A program made the position numbers and the translations under genes. 64,000 nucleotides of DNA from Brachyspira alvinipulli ATCC 51933 (GTDB lineage: Bacteria > Spirochaetota > Brachyspiria > Brachyspirales > Brachyspiraceae), in contig NZ_KI912405.1 in the NCBI RefSeq assembly GCF_000518245.1, forward strand, positions 148,110 through 212,109, read 5' to 3'. This document shows positions 26,298 through 36,644 of this stretch, piece after piece; the first letter of the stretch is position 1, and each line of letters starts with the position of its first letter. The notes beneath the pieces were generated by a model. The model was not told where the DNA came from, did no database searches, and worked only from the letters and a program-made list of their open reading frames with translations.

Positions 26298-27422
26298 CTA
26301 TTTTAATTTATCCGGATTTAGACATTTTAAACTATCAATAACAAATAAACCGTCTTTTCTTATCAGTTTATCATCAAAATATATTTCTCCTCCTCCATAT
26401 TTTTTAGTCTGAATACATACTAAATCCCAATGTATCTGAGAATTATTTCCATTAGGAGCTTCATCATAACAAGAACCAGGAGTAAAATGAAAACTACCCA
26501 TAATTTTTTCATCAAATAAAATATCTTTCATAGGTTCTGTTATATAAGGATTAACTCCTATAGCAAATTCTCCTATATATCTTGAACCTGCATCAGTATC
26601 TAATATTTTATTTATTCTTTTTGTATCATTACATGAAGCATTAACTATTTTTCCATTTTTAAACTCAAATTTTATATTCTCATAAGTAAATCCATCACTA
26701 TAAAGAGAAGGAGTATTATAGCTTAAAACTCCATTAACAGAATTTTTTACAGGTGCTGTAAATACTTCTCCATCAGGTATATTCATTTTCCCATCGCATT
26801 TTATAGACTTAATACCTTTTATAGAAAAAGTTAAATCCGTCCCATTTCCGACTATTTTAACTTTATCTGTCTTATCCATAAGCTTAACTAAATTATCCAT
26901 AGCTTTTGACATTTTAGAATAATCCAAATTACAAACTTTAAAATAAAAATCTTCAAACTCATCGCTGCTCATTGAAGCCTGCTGTGCCATTGCTGGAGTA
27001 GGATAATTCATAACCACCCATTTTGTATTTTTTACTCTCTCTTTCATATGTACAGGATTTAAATAAAATTTCTCATATATTTTATTGTTCTCAGTTTTTA
27101 CAGAAGAGTTTTCTGCACTATTTAAACCACCCCATATTCCAACATAGGCATCCATATCTTTCATAAGCATTAAATCAGATTTAGCCCAAGTTTTCATTTG
27201 TTCTTCATTACATTTTTTTAATAATTCTCTCATTATATGAGGATCATGATTCCATACAAAAGGATTAGCACCAACTTTATAAGCTTCATTAATAATCGCC
27301 AAAGCTAAATTACGTTCATCTCCCTCTCCATAGCATTTTATTAAAATATTTTCACCTTTCTTTAATTGACATGAATAATTTACTATTGTCTTTGCCAGTT
27401 TTTCTATTCTTAAATCTTTCAT
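26298..27422 (-). CDS. M29-family aminopeptidase (AmpS-like)
   Basis: 374 residues, close to the usual size of the family. Recognisable regions are IKCYGEGDERNLALAIINEA (about 27-46), VGIWGGLNSAENSSV, the core NIPDGEVFTAPVKNSVNGVL (about 220-239), GSRYIGEFAIGVNP, SFHFTPGSCYDEA and SQIHWDLV near the C-terminus. The Glu and His residues in these segments correspond to the two-metal site of M29 enzymes, which cut N-terminal residues from peptides in the cytoplasm. It is a single gene, with a 200-base AT-rich gap to pstS. Confidence 0.9.
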   Translation of the reverse strand: MKDLRIEKLAKTIVNYSCQLKKGENILIKCYGEGDERNLALAIINEAYKVGANPFVWNHDPHIMRELLKKCNEEQMKTWAKSDLMLMKDMDAYVGIWGGLNSAENSSVKTENNKIYEKFYLNPVHMKERVKNTKWVVMNYPTPAMAQQASMSSDEFEDFYFKVCNLDYSKMSKAMDNLVKLMDKTDKVKIVGNGTDLTFSIKGIKSIKCDGKMNIPDGEVFTAPVKNSVNGVLSYNTPSLYSDGFTYENIKFEFKNGKIVNASCNDTKRINKILDTDAGSRYIGEFAIGVNPYITEPMKDILFDEKIMGSFHFTPGSCYDEAPNGNNSQIHWDLVCIQTKKYGGGEIYFDDKLIRKDGLFVIDSLKCLNPDKLK

Positions 27423-27464
27423 AACTATTAATCCTTTTTAAAAAAATTATATTATTTACAAAAA

Positions 27465-27496
27465 AAGCAGCTATGCAAAATAAATGCAAACTGCTT
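27465..27496 (-). terminator. Terminator of the ankyrin gene
   Basis: On the minus strand AAGCAG...CTGCTT (27465-27470 with 27491-27496) with an inner TTTGCA/TGCATA stem, followed by TTTTTTT. Confidence 0.75.
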
Positions 27497-27525
27497 AACA
27501 ATTTTCTCAATTTCAATATCACATA

Positions 27526-27954
27526 TTATCTATTAAATAAATGCATATAAGGAGCATTCATAATTTCTGCAAGCATTACAGCAGAAAAATTCGCTTCTTC
27601 TCTATTATAATCAGCTCCATTATCCAATAATACCTTAATAACTTCTTCTGGTTGATTCTTAATAATAGCCATATGCAAAGGACTTACGCCTCTTTCATTA
27701 ATTACATTTACATTTGCACCTTTGGCAATTAAAGCAGCAACTACATCAGGATTATTTATCTGTACAGCCAAATGAAGACAGCTCATTTGATTATCATAAT
27801 AATTAACATCTTCCTGAGTGCTTTTGTCTATTATTTCTAATAACTTATCAATGTTTTCTTTTAAATCAAAATTTTCATCATCCTTCTTTTTAATAATTTT
27901 TTGAAGAAGTTCATACAACCTTGACTTCTTGTATAAATTTGAATTAATTGGCAT
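27526..27954 (-). CDS. Small ankyrin-repeat protein
   Basis: 142 residues. Residues 1-55 are helical and polar; from about 60 there are two and a half ankyrin repeats: MSCLHLAVQINNPDVVAALI, AKGANVNVINERGVSPLHMA and IIKNQPEEVIKVLLDNGADY. There is no signal peptide, so it is probably cytoplasmic and binds a protein partner. Ankyrin proteins are unusually numerous in Brachyspira genomes. Its own terminator follows and AAGGATA precedes the start. Confidence 0.85.
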   Translation of the reverse strand: MPINSNLYKKSRLYELLQKIIKKKDDENFDLKENIDKLLEIIDKSTQEDVNYYDNQMSCLHLAVQINNPDVVAALIAKGANVNVINERGVSPLHMAIIKNQPEEVIKVLLDNGADYNREEANFSAVMLAEIMNAPYMHLFNR

Positions 27955-28039
27955 TATCCTTTATCCTCTGAAATAATAATATTCAATATTATAATATAAA
28001 CTTAAAATTGTTGCAATAAAAATATAAATTAGAATTTAT

Positions 28040-28513
28040 TTATAATAAATTTTCTATATCATTCATTATATTTTTGGGTTTAACAAAAGGTGCGTATCTA
28101 TGTATTATATCCCCATTCCGGCTAACTAAAAATTTAGTAAAGTTCCATTTTATATTTTTATTCAACATATAATTACTATTATTTATAAGATATTCATAAA
28201 TAGGTTCTATATTACAACCCTTTACAGATATTTTACTAAATCTTTCAAATGTGGTTCCATAATGAATTTTACAAAAATTATTTATATCATTATTAGAACC
28301 TGGTGCCTGATTTAAAAATTGATTGCATGGAAAATCTAAAATTTCAAAACCTTTATCTTTATATAAATTATATAACTCCTGAAGCTCTATATATTGATTA
28401 GTAAATCCGCATTTAGTAGCTGTATTAACTATTAAAATAACTTTATTCTTATATTTTGATATTGATACATCATTTCCATTAATATCTTTGACAATATAAT
28501 CATATATACTCAT
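28040..28513 (-). CDS. Glutathione-peroxidase family protein (cysteine form)
   Basis: 157 residues, the usual size. The catalytic Cys is in NTATKCGFTNQYIELQEL (about residue 36), with the family segments GFEILDFPCNQFLNQAPGSN (about 57-76) and WNFTKFLVSRNGDIIHRYAP (about 123-142), giving the Cys-Gln-Trp set. It probably reduces hydroperoxides with thioredoxin as donor. Its stop overlaps the start of the mazG gene region by four bases on the same strand, so it is translated after MazG. Confidence 0.92.
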   Translation of the reverse strand: MSIYDYIVKDINGNDVSISKYKNKVILIVNTATKCGFTNQYIELQELYNLYKDKGFEILDFPCNQFLNQAPGSNNDINNFCKIHYGTTFERFSKISVKGCNIEPIYEYLINNSNYMLNKNIKWNFTKFLVSRNGDIIHRYAPFVKPKNIMNDIENLL

Positions 28514-29301
28514 TTTTCTTCACGTTCTTTCATTTTATATTCATTCCAAAGTTTATCCATCTCATCCAATGTCATATCCTGCAATTTTTTATTCATCTTA
28601 AATGCTGACTCTTCAACATAATTAAATCTTTTAGTAAATTTTTCATTAACTCTTATAAGTGAGTTTAAAGGATTGATTTTATTCATACGGGCAAAATCAA
28701 GAACAGTCATAATTAAATCCCCAATTTCTTCTTCAAGATGATATTTATCATTATCATTATATGCTTCTTTTACTTCTTCAAGTTCCTCTTCTATCTTCTT
28801 TAACGAATCATCTATATGTTCATATTCAAAACCAACACTTGCAGCTTTTTTCATTAACTTATATGACTTTTCCATTATTGGTAAAGATTTTGGTATACTG
28901 TCAAGCACACTCTTAAATTCATTTTTATCATTCGGCTTTTCTTCTTTTTTTATTTCATCCCATTGCTTTAAAATTCCATCTACATCCTTTACATTACTAT
29001 CAGCAAATACATGCGGATGTCTACGTACAAGTTTTTCATTAATATTTTTAATAACATCATCTACATTAAATTTGTTATCATCTCTAGCAAGCTCAGAAAA
29101 AAATACAACATGTAAAAGAACATCTCCAAGTTCTTCTTTAATATTATCATAATCTTTATTATTAATAGCTTCAACAAGCTCATAAGCCTCTTCCAAAAAA
29201 CAAGGAATTAAACTATCAAAAGTCTGCACTCTATCCCAAGCACATCCATTCTCCCCTCTTAATGTTTTTATTATAGATATTAATTCTTCAAACGAATCCA
29301 T
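28510..29301 (-). CDS. mazG: MazG nucleoside triphosphate pyrophosphohydrolase
   Basis: 263 residues with both MazG domains. Domain 1: LRGENGCAWDRVQTFDSLIPCFLEEAYELVEA (about 13-45) and EELGDVLLHVVFFSELARD. Domain 2: KLMKKAASVGFEYEHID (about 149-165) and EEEIGDLIMTVLDFARMN. The EExxE and ExxD sets bind magnesium. It hydrolyses abnormal NTPs to NMP and PPi. It is followed by the glutathione peroxidase gene with a four-base overlap. Confidence 0.95.
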   Translation of the reverse strand: MDSFEELISIIKTLRGENGCAWDRVQTFDSLIPCFLEEAYELVEAINNKDYDNIKEELGDVLLHVVFFSELARDDNKFNVDDVIKNINEKLVRRHPHVFADSNVKDVDGILKQWDEIKKEEKPNDKNEFKSVLDSIPKSLPIMEKSYKLMKKAASVGFEYEHIDDSLKKIEEELEEVKEAYNDNDKYHLEEEIGDLIMTVLDFARMNKINPLNSLIRVNEKFTKRFNYVEESAFKMNKKLQDMTLDEMDKLWNEYKMKEREEK

Positions 29302-29316
29302 TTAATACTCTCTTTA

Positions 29317-29853
29317 TCAATTAACTTTATTAACTTCTCTATTTTTTATAATTCTATAATTAATTCTTTTAGGTTCTAATATTGCATTGTATATAATAGC
29401 ATTTTTTATATCCAAAGAAGTAAGCATATTATTAACATATTTTTTATTTATTTTATTATCTACAACATCAAAGTTATTATCAGTATCATTTTTTATACTA
29501 TTAATTTGAGATATTTTAGAATTATATTTCTCTTGAAGTTCTAATATTTCTCTGTCACTATTTGAAGTTTCATAATTGGAAGTATATACATTTTGAACTT
29601 TTTTATTTTCATTTAAAGTCTCTTCGCTATAATTCTTCAAAGATTCCATATTTTTTTTAAGTTCTCTAAATATTTCTTCTTCAGTATTTTTATTATTATA
29701 TGTAGTAGTTTTTTTGGTATATGGTTTATTATTTTTAGATGTATTAGTTTTCTTTTTTCCTTTTACATTTTTATTTGGCTTAACAGCTTTTTGTATCAAA
29801 CTAACAATACCCCATATAATGGCTATTATTATATATATAAGCAATTCTGACAT
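29317..29853 (-). CDS. Membrane-anchored protein of unknown function
   Basis: 178 residues: a single N-terminal hydrophobic helix (about 4-24, LLIYIIIAIIWGIVSLIQ) followed by a Lys/Asn/Thr-rich segment and a coiled-coil-like middle (DREILELQEKYNSKISQINS) and a C-terminal folded region ending MLTSLDIKNAIIYNAILEPK. No family recognised. It is preceded by a 46-residue membrane peptide gene (29867-30007) and followed by mazG 16 bases on, so the four genes probably form one transcript. Confidence 0.6.
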   Translation of the reverse strand: MSELLIYIIIAIIWGIVSLIQKAVKPNKNVKGKKKTNTSKNNKPYTKKTTTYNNKNTEEEIFRELKKNMESLKNYSEETLNENKKVQNVYTSNYETSNSDREILELQEKYNSKISQINSIKNDTDNNFDVVDNKINKKYVNNMLTSLDIKNAIIYNAILEPKRINYRIIKNREVNKVN

Positions 29854-29866
29854 AAAATACCTCTTA

Positions 29867-30007
29867 TTATTTATCTATTTCTTTTTCACTATCATCAATA
29901 TTTTCTTTTTTATCTTTATTTGCTCTAGAGTTAACTATTCTTGTAGTAACGGCATATACACAAAGTAATAAAAAACCAATTATCAAAAGTATATTAATAG
30001 GTGACAT
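29867..30007 (-). CDS. Small single-helix membrane protein
   Basis: A 46-residue frame from ATG 30007 with GGAG six bases upstream. It has one hydrophobic helix (residues ~4-22, ending LLLCVYAVT) followed by a charged tail (RANKDKKENIDDSEKEIDK). It has the same direction as the downstream gene, 14 bases away. Too short for a family call, but ribosome site, charge layout and position support it. Confidence 0.6.
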   Translation of the reverse strand: MSPINILLIIGFLLLCVYAVTTRIVNSRANKDKKENIDDSEKEIDK

Positions 30008-30088
30008 TAATTACTCCATTTATAAAAAATATTTACTATAGTTTAATATATAATTATATTAATTTCAAGATTATACTTAATAAATAAA

Positions 30089-30118
30089 AAAGGTGAAGTA
30101 TATAAATACTTCACCTTT
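30089..30118 (-). terminator. Terminator of the flaA pair
   Basis: A perfect 13-bp stem (AAAGGTGAAGTAT with ATACTTCACCTTT) and 4-base loop, with a T-rich tail on the minus strand, 22 bases after the stop of the second flaA-type gene. Confidence 0.9.
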
Positions 30119-30139
30119 AATATTCTGTTATAACCTATA

Positions 30140-30844
30140 TTACCAAGTATCTAGTGGATCATCTTCTTCTTTATAAGTTTCTAAGTACATATCTGTCTTA
30201 GCTACTAATTGATCGAAGTAGATATAATATTTACCATAAGAATCTCTAGGGTTAACTTTTACATGTATACCCATAAAGCTTATACCTTGCTCTACTTGTC
30301 CTCTAAAATCTTCTTGTTTAACTTTAGCTGGTACTTGTACAGTAATGTTTTTCCAACCCATAAAGTTAAGAGCTTCATTACCAACAGACTGAGGTTTACC
30401 ATTTATATCATAAATGTAAAAACTCATTTTGTTATTGTGGTTACGTCCAGCTACCCAAACACTAAGTTCTTTAGTGTAACCAGGTATTTTAACAGGTCTA
30501 GGAGGAGTAACAGCGAACCAAGGGCTACCAGTTCTAAAATACTCTACTTTAGCACCTAATATATATTTATTATTTTCAGCACCTTCAGCCACTACATCAG
30601 CAGGACCACCTTCACGGCGAATGATGCTAACTACACCATAATCACTAGGCATAGAAGCTTGCCAAGTATTAGCAAATTCAAAATCATCTATTAAATAGTT
30701 AGTGATAGCTTCAGTTACGAAATTATTTCCACCTTCACCCTGATTTTGAGTAGTTTGCTCATCTGTTTCAGCCGCATCTTGGGCAAACAACAAGAATGCA
30801 ACAGTTAGAATTAACATTGTTATCAAGATACTTAATCTTTTCAT
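30140..30844 (-). CDS. Flagellar filament outer-layer protein, FlaA family
   Basis: 234 residues with a signal peptide (MKRLSILITMLILTVAFLLFAQ). The FlaA fold is recognisable from NYLIDDFEFANTWQASMPSD (about 50-69), the PGYTKELSVWVAGRNHNNKM strand pair and FMGWKNITVQVPAKV. FlaA proteins coat the periplasmic flagella of spirochaetes. The gene follows another FlaA-type gene by 24 bases, and a terminator comes after it. Ribosome site AAGGAGA. It is probably one of the two FlaA paralogues known in Brachyspira; I do not assign the number. Confidence 0.9.
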   Translation of the reverse strand: MKRLSILITMLILTVAFLLFAQDAAETDEQTTQNQGEGGNNFVTEAITNYLIDDFEFANTWQASMPSDYGVVSIIRREGGPADVVAEGAENNKYILGAKVEYFRTGSPWFAVTPPRPVKIPGYTKELSVWVAGRNHNNKMSFYIYDINGKPQSVGNEALNFMGWKNITVQVPAKVKQEDFRGQVEQGISFMGIHVKVNPRDSYGKYYIYFDQLVAKTDMYLETYKEEDDPLDTW

Positions 30845-30868
30845 ATTATTCTTCTCCTTACTTATACC

Positions 30869-31705
30869 TTATTGTTGCGCTTCTTGTGGCTGTTCTGTAG
30901 TAGTAGTATCACCTGTTGTAGTACCATCTTCACCTACTACTTTAGCTCCACCTTCTGTATACTGCTCAGAAGATCTTCCACCAACTTCTTGACCAAGTGT
31001 AGTTTCAATATCTGAACCGTCATAAGCTTCTCTAAATGTGTCTGTAACTGTTTGGAAGTAATCTAATAAAACTACAAAGTTATCAGCTCTTTCCTCTGGT
31101 GAAGACCAGAAACGGAAATTCATAAATCTTAAACCTTTAGCTCTAGGTACATAAGGTTCTTCTTGAGGTATGAAAGATGGTACTGTTGTACTCATATTTC
31201 TCCAACCTATATATCTTATAGAACCTAAAGGTAATGTATAAGTATAACCAAGATAATCTTCAAATATCATTTCCATAGTATAGTCATAATTACCACCCCA
31301 TACCCAAACATCAAAAGTTTGAGCTTTACCTGGTATGATTTTTTGTACTGTTGGAACTAAATCAAAGAAGTTATAAGATTTTCTGAAAAAAGAAACACTT
31401 ATTGATAATGAATTAGTTGAATTATAACTTTGGTTACCCATACCATATGGTTTTGTAGCGAATAATCTCATATTAGGATATTTCATTACAACACCATTTT
31501 CATTTGTTCTATCACCTCTAAACATAAAGCGGCTTGCATTTGATATTGGCTGCCATTCATCTAATGTTTCAAAGTTGTAAAGTAGTCTAGTTTCCATGTA
31601 AACACTAGTACTTTGTCCATAAACAGCAAATGAACATATGCTTATGAATAGACAAATGATTATGAGGTAGCGAGATAAATTTCCCGTACTTCTATAGAAT
31701 TTCAT
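30869..31705 (-). CDS. Flagellar filament outer-layer protein, FlaA family, with Thr-rich tail
   Basis: 278 residues with a signal peptide ending SFAVYGQS. FlaA-type strands include LLYNFETLDEWQPISNASRF (about 41-60) and TFDVWVWGGNYDYTMEMIFE (about 127-146), and the region LGSIRYIGWRNMSTTVPSF matches the FlaA core. The last ~40 residues are Thr/Gln/Glu/Gly-rich and look unstructured. It is the first gene after the consensus promoter 31761-31789, so both FlaA paralogues are cotranscribed. FlaA proteins can form heterogeneous sheaths, which may need both. Confidence 0.88.
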   Translation of the reverse strand: MKFYRSTGNLSRYLIIICLFISICSFAVYGQSTSVYMETRLLYNFETLDEWQPISNASRFMFRGDRTNENGVVMKYPNMRLFATKPYGMGNQSYNSTNSLSISVSFFRKSYNFFDLVPTVQKIIPGKAQTFDVWVWGGNYDYTMEMIFEDYLGYTYTLPLGSIRYIGWRNMSTTVPSFIPQEEPYVPRAKGLRFMNFRFWSSPEERADNFVVLLDYFQTVTDTFREAYDGSDIETTLGQEVGGRSSEQYTEGGAKVVGEDGTTTGDTTTTEQPQEAQQ

Positions 31706-31760
31706 AGCGCACTCTCCTTAATATTTATAGCTAAGCAATTATATCCAATAACTTAGTACC

Positions 31761-31789
31761 ATTATATTATAATAGACAAAAATTGTCAA
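31761..31789 (-). promoter_or_regulatory. Perfect-consensus promoter of the flaA pair
   Basis: TTGACA (minus strand, 31784-31789), a 17-base spacer and TATAAT (31761-31766), about 55 bases before the first ATG. An exact vegetative consensus suits these abundant sheath proteins. Confidence 0.75.
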
Positions 31790-31920
31790 CTATAAAATAT
31801 AAAATTCTCATACTATTATATCGTTATAATAGATATTTAATTTTAGTAAAATATTTAATAAATTTGATTAAAAATGAAATTATGTTATTATACAAGAAAT
31901 AATATTATGGAAGAAATATA

Positions 31921-32604
31921 ATGAGACTTAATAAATATATAGCATCAATAAATATTGCAAGCAGAAGAGAAGCTGATAAACTTATACAAAATGGCCACGT
32001 AAAAATAAACGGAATAGTAATAACCAATCCTGCAACACAAGTTTCAGAAAATGATAAGATAGAATGTGATACAAAACAGCATGAAGAAAATAAAATATAT
32101 ATAAAATTGAATAAACCAAGAGGTTATGTCGTTTCTAAAAATAAAGAAGAAGGTAAGCCAATTTATAATTTAATTAAGAATGAATTTGATAATATATACC
32201 CTGTTGGAAGATTGGATAAAGATAGTAATGGTCTTATACTCTTTACAAATGATGGAGTATTTAGCAGAAAAATTATTGGAGAAAATACAAACTGTGAAAA
32301 AGAATATTATGTTAAAGTTAATGATGATATTTCAGATGGTGCATTAAAAAAACTTGAATATGGAATATCTTTAGATGGACAAAAATTAAAACCAGCAAAA
32401 GTAACAAGAATAAATAAAAACTCATTTTATATAATACTTACAGAAGGTAAGAATAGACAGATTCGCAGAATGTGCCAAAAAATAGGTTTTGAAGTTATAA
32501 TACTTAAAAGATTAAGAATAGCAGATATTTTATTAAATGATTTGAAAGAAGGCTGTTTTCAACGTTTAACAAAAGACGAAATAAATTCAATACTAAAAAA
32601 ATAA
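31921..32604 (+). CDS. 23S/16S rRNA pseudouridine synthase, RsuA/RluB family
   Basis: 227 residues. An S4 domain (residues ~1-60: MRLNKYIASINIASRREADK, VKINGIVITNP) is followed by the catalytic domain with PVGRLDKDSNGLILFTNDG (about 95-113), where the Asp of GRLDKDSNGL is the catalytic residue, and EGKNRQIRRMCQ (about 176-187). The enzyme makes a single pseudouridine in rRNA. Which RNA site is not decidable from sequence. It is a single gene with GGAAG upstream. Confidence 0.93.
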   Translation: MRLNKYIASINIASRREADKLIQNGHVKINGIVITNPATQVSENDKIECDTKQHEENKIYIKLNKPRGYVVSKNKEEGKPIYNLIKNEFDNIYPVGRLDKDSNGLILFTNDGVFSRKIIGENTNCEKEYYVKVNDDISDGALKKLEYGISLDGQKLKPAKVTRINKNSFYIILTEGKNRQIRRMCQKIGFEVIILKRLRIADILLNDLKEGCFQRLTKDEINSILKK

Positions 32605-32829
32605 TTTCTTAAATAAAAATAATTACTTATCAATTGATAAATTACTATAAAAATCAAATGAAATATCATACATAGTAATATATTTATTAAACATATAATA
32701 CAAACATCACATTATATGATAACACATCACTATATAATATATTATTATAGTGTATTTATTGTATTTGACACATCTCATATTTTTGATATAATTCTATATA
32801 TAAAGAATATTATTTTAGGGTTATTTTAT

Positions 32830-34638
32830 ATGAAAAGTAATAAAATATTATTAATTAAATTAATAGTTCCATTTGCCGTTTTTTTATTAATTGCCTATGT
32901 CATAATATATTTTACTTACAAAAATATATATATGAACGATTTTAAAAATAATACATTAATTGAGATGGATAATACAGAATTAGTTCTTTCAATAGAAATG
33001 GAAAAAATATATGATGTAATATATACACTTAGGGGATATTTCCAATCAAATGAAAATATATTTGAAAGCATTAGAAAAACACTAGAAAATATTTTAGAAT
33101 CAAATAAAAACATATATGATATACTTTATGGAAATGAAATACCTTATAATATAGGCGGGCTTTTTGTTAATGGAATACAGCCTTATCCTGATACTTATGA
33201 TCAAACATCAAGAGTATGGTATAAAGGTGCCATATCAAAAGATGGAATATTTATTACCGAACCATATATTGATGCTAATACCGGAAATATATGTATAACC
33301 TTATCTTTAGCTGTTTACACAAATAATTCATTAAAAGGAGTTATAGGTATAGACTTTTTAGAAATGAATAATGTACTTGAAAAAGTTATCACAGATAATA
33401 AAGTAAATCTAATAACATCATCCGGTTTATATATGTCGCATGAAAGTAAAGATCATATATTTAATGACAAATATAATGTATATGAAGAACCATTATTTAA
33501 AGATGCAAAATCATTAGAAAGTCCTGATAAAGCTGTGCTGCAAATAGTCGGGAATGAATGGTATTCTATAAAAAATTTAAGAGATACTCCATATAAAATT
33601 ATAATACGCGGAACAATGGATGAAACTAATAATAGAATAAGAAAAATGATGATTGCTTATTTAGTTATTATGATTATATTAATTATTATACAAACATCTT
33701 TGGCATTTTTAGTTGTTATACCTATATCACAAATGTTGGATAAAGCCATAAAAAGTATAGAAGAGATGTCAAAAGGAAATTTTATAATAGAAAATTCTAA
33801 ATCTGATAAAATTAAAAATAATCAATCAGGACATTTAATTTCTTATGTAAATGAGATGAAAAACACAGTAGGAAATGTAGTATTTAGTCTTAAATCCAAT
33901 CTTTCTACAATAAATAATGAAATAGAAAATATTTCATCAAGTGCTGAATATTTATCTGATAGAAGCAATACTCAGGCTGCCGCTATAGAAGAACTTACAG
34001 GTTCTATACAATCATTATCTAGCTCTATGAAAGAAATAACTTCTAATTCATTAAAAGCAAAAGATATGAGTACAAAAATAATAGAAACTACATCTATAGG
34101 TGTAGAATCTGTTAATAATATCTCAGATCATATGAGTAAAATATCAGAATCAAGCAAAAAAATATCTGATATTACTAAATTAATACAATCTATAGCTTTT
34201 CAAACTAACATATTAGCTTTAAATGCTGCCGTTGAAGCTGCTCGTGCTGGAGAACAAGGAAGGGGTTTTGCTATAGTAGCAAGTGAGGTAAGATCTCTAG
34301 CACAAACTGTAAATGAAGCTGCAACAAGCATAACCAATATAGTGGATGAAACTGTAAAAAGAGTAGAAATTGGAAATGAATCTGCTGATAAATCTTCTGA
34401 AATATTAGAAACTATTAATAATTTGGTTAATGATATGGAAAAGGAATTATCAAATATATCTAAATCTACAGCACAAGAAGAAGATGGCCTAATGCAAATA
34501 AATGCTGCGATAAAAGAACTAAATAATATAACTCAGGAAAATTCAGGATTGGCCAATCAAAACTCTGCTTCAAGTTCTGAAATATCCAATATGAGTCAGA
34601 ATATTGTAAAAGAAATAGAATATTTTAAATTTGAATAA
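32830..34638 (+). CDS. Methyl-accepting chemotaxis protein with dCache sensor
   Basis: 602 residues from ATG 32830, matched to the start of its paralogue; AGGG lies about 10 bases upstream. A membrane helix (about 8-30), a periplasmic dCache-type sensor (about 35-275, core [20 protein letters not shown]), a second helix (about 280-305), a HAMP-like region and the signalling domain with the invariant hairpin [21 protein letters not shown] (about 455-475). The R-WY-K and Y-D residues of the sensor core match the motif reported for amino-acid-binding dCache domains. Tandem paralogue follows at 34806. Confidence 0.9.
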   Translation: MKSNKILLIKLIVPFAVFLLIAYVIIYFTYKNIYMNDFKNNTLIEMDNTELVLSIEMEKIYDVIYTLRGYFQSNENIFESIRKTLENILESNKNIYDILYGNEIPYNIGGLFVNGIQPYPDTYDQTSRVWYKGAISKDGIFITEPYIDANTGNICITLSLAVYTNNSLKGVIGIDFLEMNNVLEKVITDNKVNLITSSGLYMSHESKDHIFNDKYNVYEEPLFKDAKSLESPDKAVLQIVGNEWYSIKNLRDTPYKIIIRGTMDETNNRIRKMMIAYLVIMIILIIIQTSLAFLVVIPISQMLDKAIKSIEEMSKGNFIIENSKSDKIKNNQSGHLISYVNEMKNTVGNVVFSLKSNLSTINNEIENISSSAEYLSDRSNTQAAAIEELTGSIQSLSSSMKEITSNSLKAKDMSTKIIETTSIGVESVNNISDHMSKISESSKKISDITKLIQSIAFQTNILALNAAVEAARAGEQGRGFAIVASEVRSLAQTVNEAATSITNIVDETVKRVEIGNESADKSSEILETINNLVNDMEKELSNISKSTAQEEDGLMQINAAIKELNNITQENSGLANQNSASSSEISNMSQNIVKEIEYFKFE

Positions 34639-34805
34639 TTAAATAAAATTAATCTTTTTTAATTATATAATTTTAGCAATATATTATTAGTGAAATAAAG
34701 TAACATAATACATATACGACATATATTTAATAATACAATTTGACATATTAATTACTTTTTACTATACTATTAATATAAAATGAGGTTTTGTTGGATTTAT
34801 TATTT

Positions 34806-36608
34806 ATGAAGAACAAAAAGATATTATTGTTAAAATTAATTGTGCCTTTTGCAGTATTTTTATTAATTTCATACATATGTATATACTTCACATATAAAAA
34901 AATATATACCAAAGAATTTATAACAAATACATTAATCGAAATGGATAATACTGAACTAGTTATAGAAATAGAAATGGAAAAGATATATACTCTTATGTAT
35001 ACATTAAGAGGATATTTCCAAGCCAATGAAACAGTATTTACTGATATAAGAAGGACTTTAGAAAGTGTATTAAAATCAAATAAAAATATATACGATATAC
35101 TTTATGGAAATGAAATTCCATATAATACAGGCGGACTTTTCGTAAATGCAATTAATCCATATCCTGATACTTATGATCAAACATCAAGACCATGGTATAA
35201 AGGAGCAATATCAAAAGATGGAATATTTATAACTGAGCCTTATGTTGATGCCAATTCCGGAGCTATAGCTATAACTTTATCATTAGCTGTATATACTAAC
35301 AATGCATTAAAAGGTGTTATTGGAATAGATTTTTTGGAAATGAATACAATATTAGAAAAGGTTATAACTGACAAACAAGTTAATTTAATTACATCAGATG
35401 GTCTATATATGTCTCATCAAAATAAAGACTATATATTTAATGATAAATATAATATATATCAAGAACCTTTATTTAAAGATGCAAAATCATTAGAAAATCC
35501 CAATGAATCAATAATGAAAATAGTAAAAAATGAATGGTATTCTATAAAAAATTTAAAAGGAACTCCATATAATTTGGTAATAAGAGGCTCAATGGATCCT
35601 ATTCATAATAGAATAAGCAGAATGCTCATTATAACATTGGTAATGATGATAATATTATTAATTATACAAACATCTTTAGCAATATTTGTTGTAGTACCTA
35701 TATCACAAATGCTTGATAAGGCTATGAATAGTATAGATCAGATGTCAAAAGGTAATTTTATAATAGAAAATTCTACAGATAATAAAAATTATAAATCTGG
35801 TTCTTTAGTAGCTTACGTTAATAATATGAAAACTACAATTAGAGATGTAGTATTAAAATTAAACTCACATCTATCTACAATAAACACAGAAATTGAAAAT
35901 ATATCTTCAAGCAGTGAATATTTATCTGATAGAAGCAATACTCAGGCTGCTGCTATAGAGGAATTAACGGGTTCAATGCAATCATTATCAAGTTCTATAA
36001 AAGAAATATCATCTAACTCATTAAAAGCTAAAGATATGAGTACAAAAGTAATAGAAACTACATCTGTAGGAGTAGAAGCTGTTAATGAAATATCTATGCA
36101 CATGCATGATATATCTGAATCTAGCAAAAAGATATCTGAAATAACTAAATTGATACAATCTATAGCTTTTCAAACTAATATATTGGCTTTAAATGCTGCT
36201 GTTGAAGCTGCTCGTGCTGGAGAACAAGGAAGAGGTTTTGCTATAGTAGCAAGTGAAGTAAGAGCTTTAGCACAAACTGTAAATGAAGCTGCAACAAATA
36301 TAACTAATATAGTAGACGAAACTGTTAAAAAAATTGTAATTGGTAATGAATCCGCTGATAAATCTGCTGAAATTTTATCAAATATTAATAATTTAGTTAA
36401 AGATATGGAAAAAGAATTATATGATATATCACAATCCATAATGCAAGAAGAAGATGGAATAATACAAATGAATACTGCTATAAGAGAATTAAATAATATA
36501 ACTCAAGAAAATTCCAGCTTAGCATCTCAAAATTCTACATCAAGTGCTGAAATATCAAGTATGAGTAAAGAAATAGTTAATGAAATAGAATATTTTAAAT
36601 TAAAATAA
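34806..36608 (+). CDS. Methyl-accepting chemotaxis protein, tandem paralogue
   Basis: 600 residues from ATG 34806 (TTG 34788 with GAGG is an alternative). It has the same order of membrane helix, dCache sensor (core [20 protein letters not shown]), second helix and signalling domain as its upstream neighbour, and is most alike in the signalling part, but differs in the sensor at scattered sites, such as [20 protein letters not shown]. Sensor residues Arg, Trp, Tyr and Asp of the amino-acid motif are kept. Recent duplication and a shared ligand class are inferred. The separate untranslated gap of 170 bases suggests its own promoter. Confidence 0.9.
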   Translation: MKNKKILLLKLIVPFAVFLLISYICIYFTYKKIYTKEFITNTLIEMDNTELVIEIEMEKIYTLMYTLRGYFQANETVFTDIRRTLESVLKSNKNIYDILYGNEIPYNTGGLFVNAINPYPDTYDQTSRPWYKGAISKDGIFITEPYVDANSGAIAITLSLAVYTNNALKGVIGIDFLEMNTILEKVITDKQVNLITSDGLYMSHQNKDYIFNDKYNIYQEPLFKDAKSLENPNESIMKIVKNEWYSIKNLKGTPYNLVIRGSMDPIHNRISRMLIITLVMMIILLIIQTSLAIFVVVPISQMLDKAMNSIDQMSKGNFIIENSTDNKNYKSGSLVAYVNNMKTTIRDVVLKLNSHLSTINTEIENISSSSEYLSDRSNTQAAAIEELTGSMQSLSSSIKEISSNSLKAKDMSTKVIETTSVGVEAVNEISMHMHDISESSKKISEITKLIQSIAFQTNILALNAAVEAARAGEQGRGFAIVASEVRALAQTVNEAATNITNIVDETVKKIVIGNESADKSAEILSNINNLVKDMEKELYDISQSIMQEEDGIIQMNTAIRELNNITQENSSLASQNSTSSAEISSMSKEIVNEIEYFKLK

Positions 36609-36644
36609 AACAGGAAACATCTATGATATCCTATTTTTACTATT

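Noticed and set aside
28040..28513. Selenocysteine in the glutathione peroxidase
   Set aside because: The catalytic codon is TGC (Cys); no TGA in frame.
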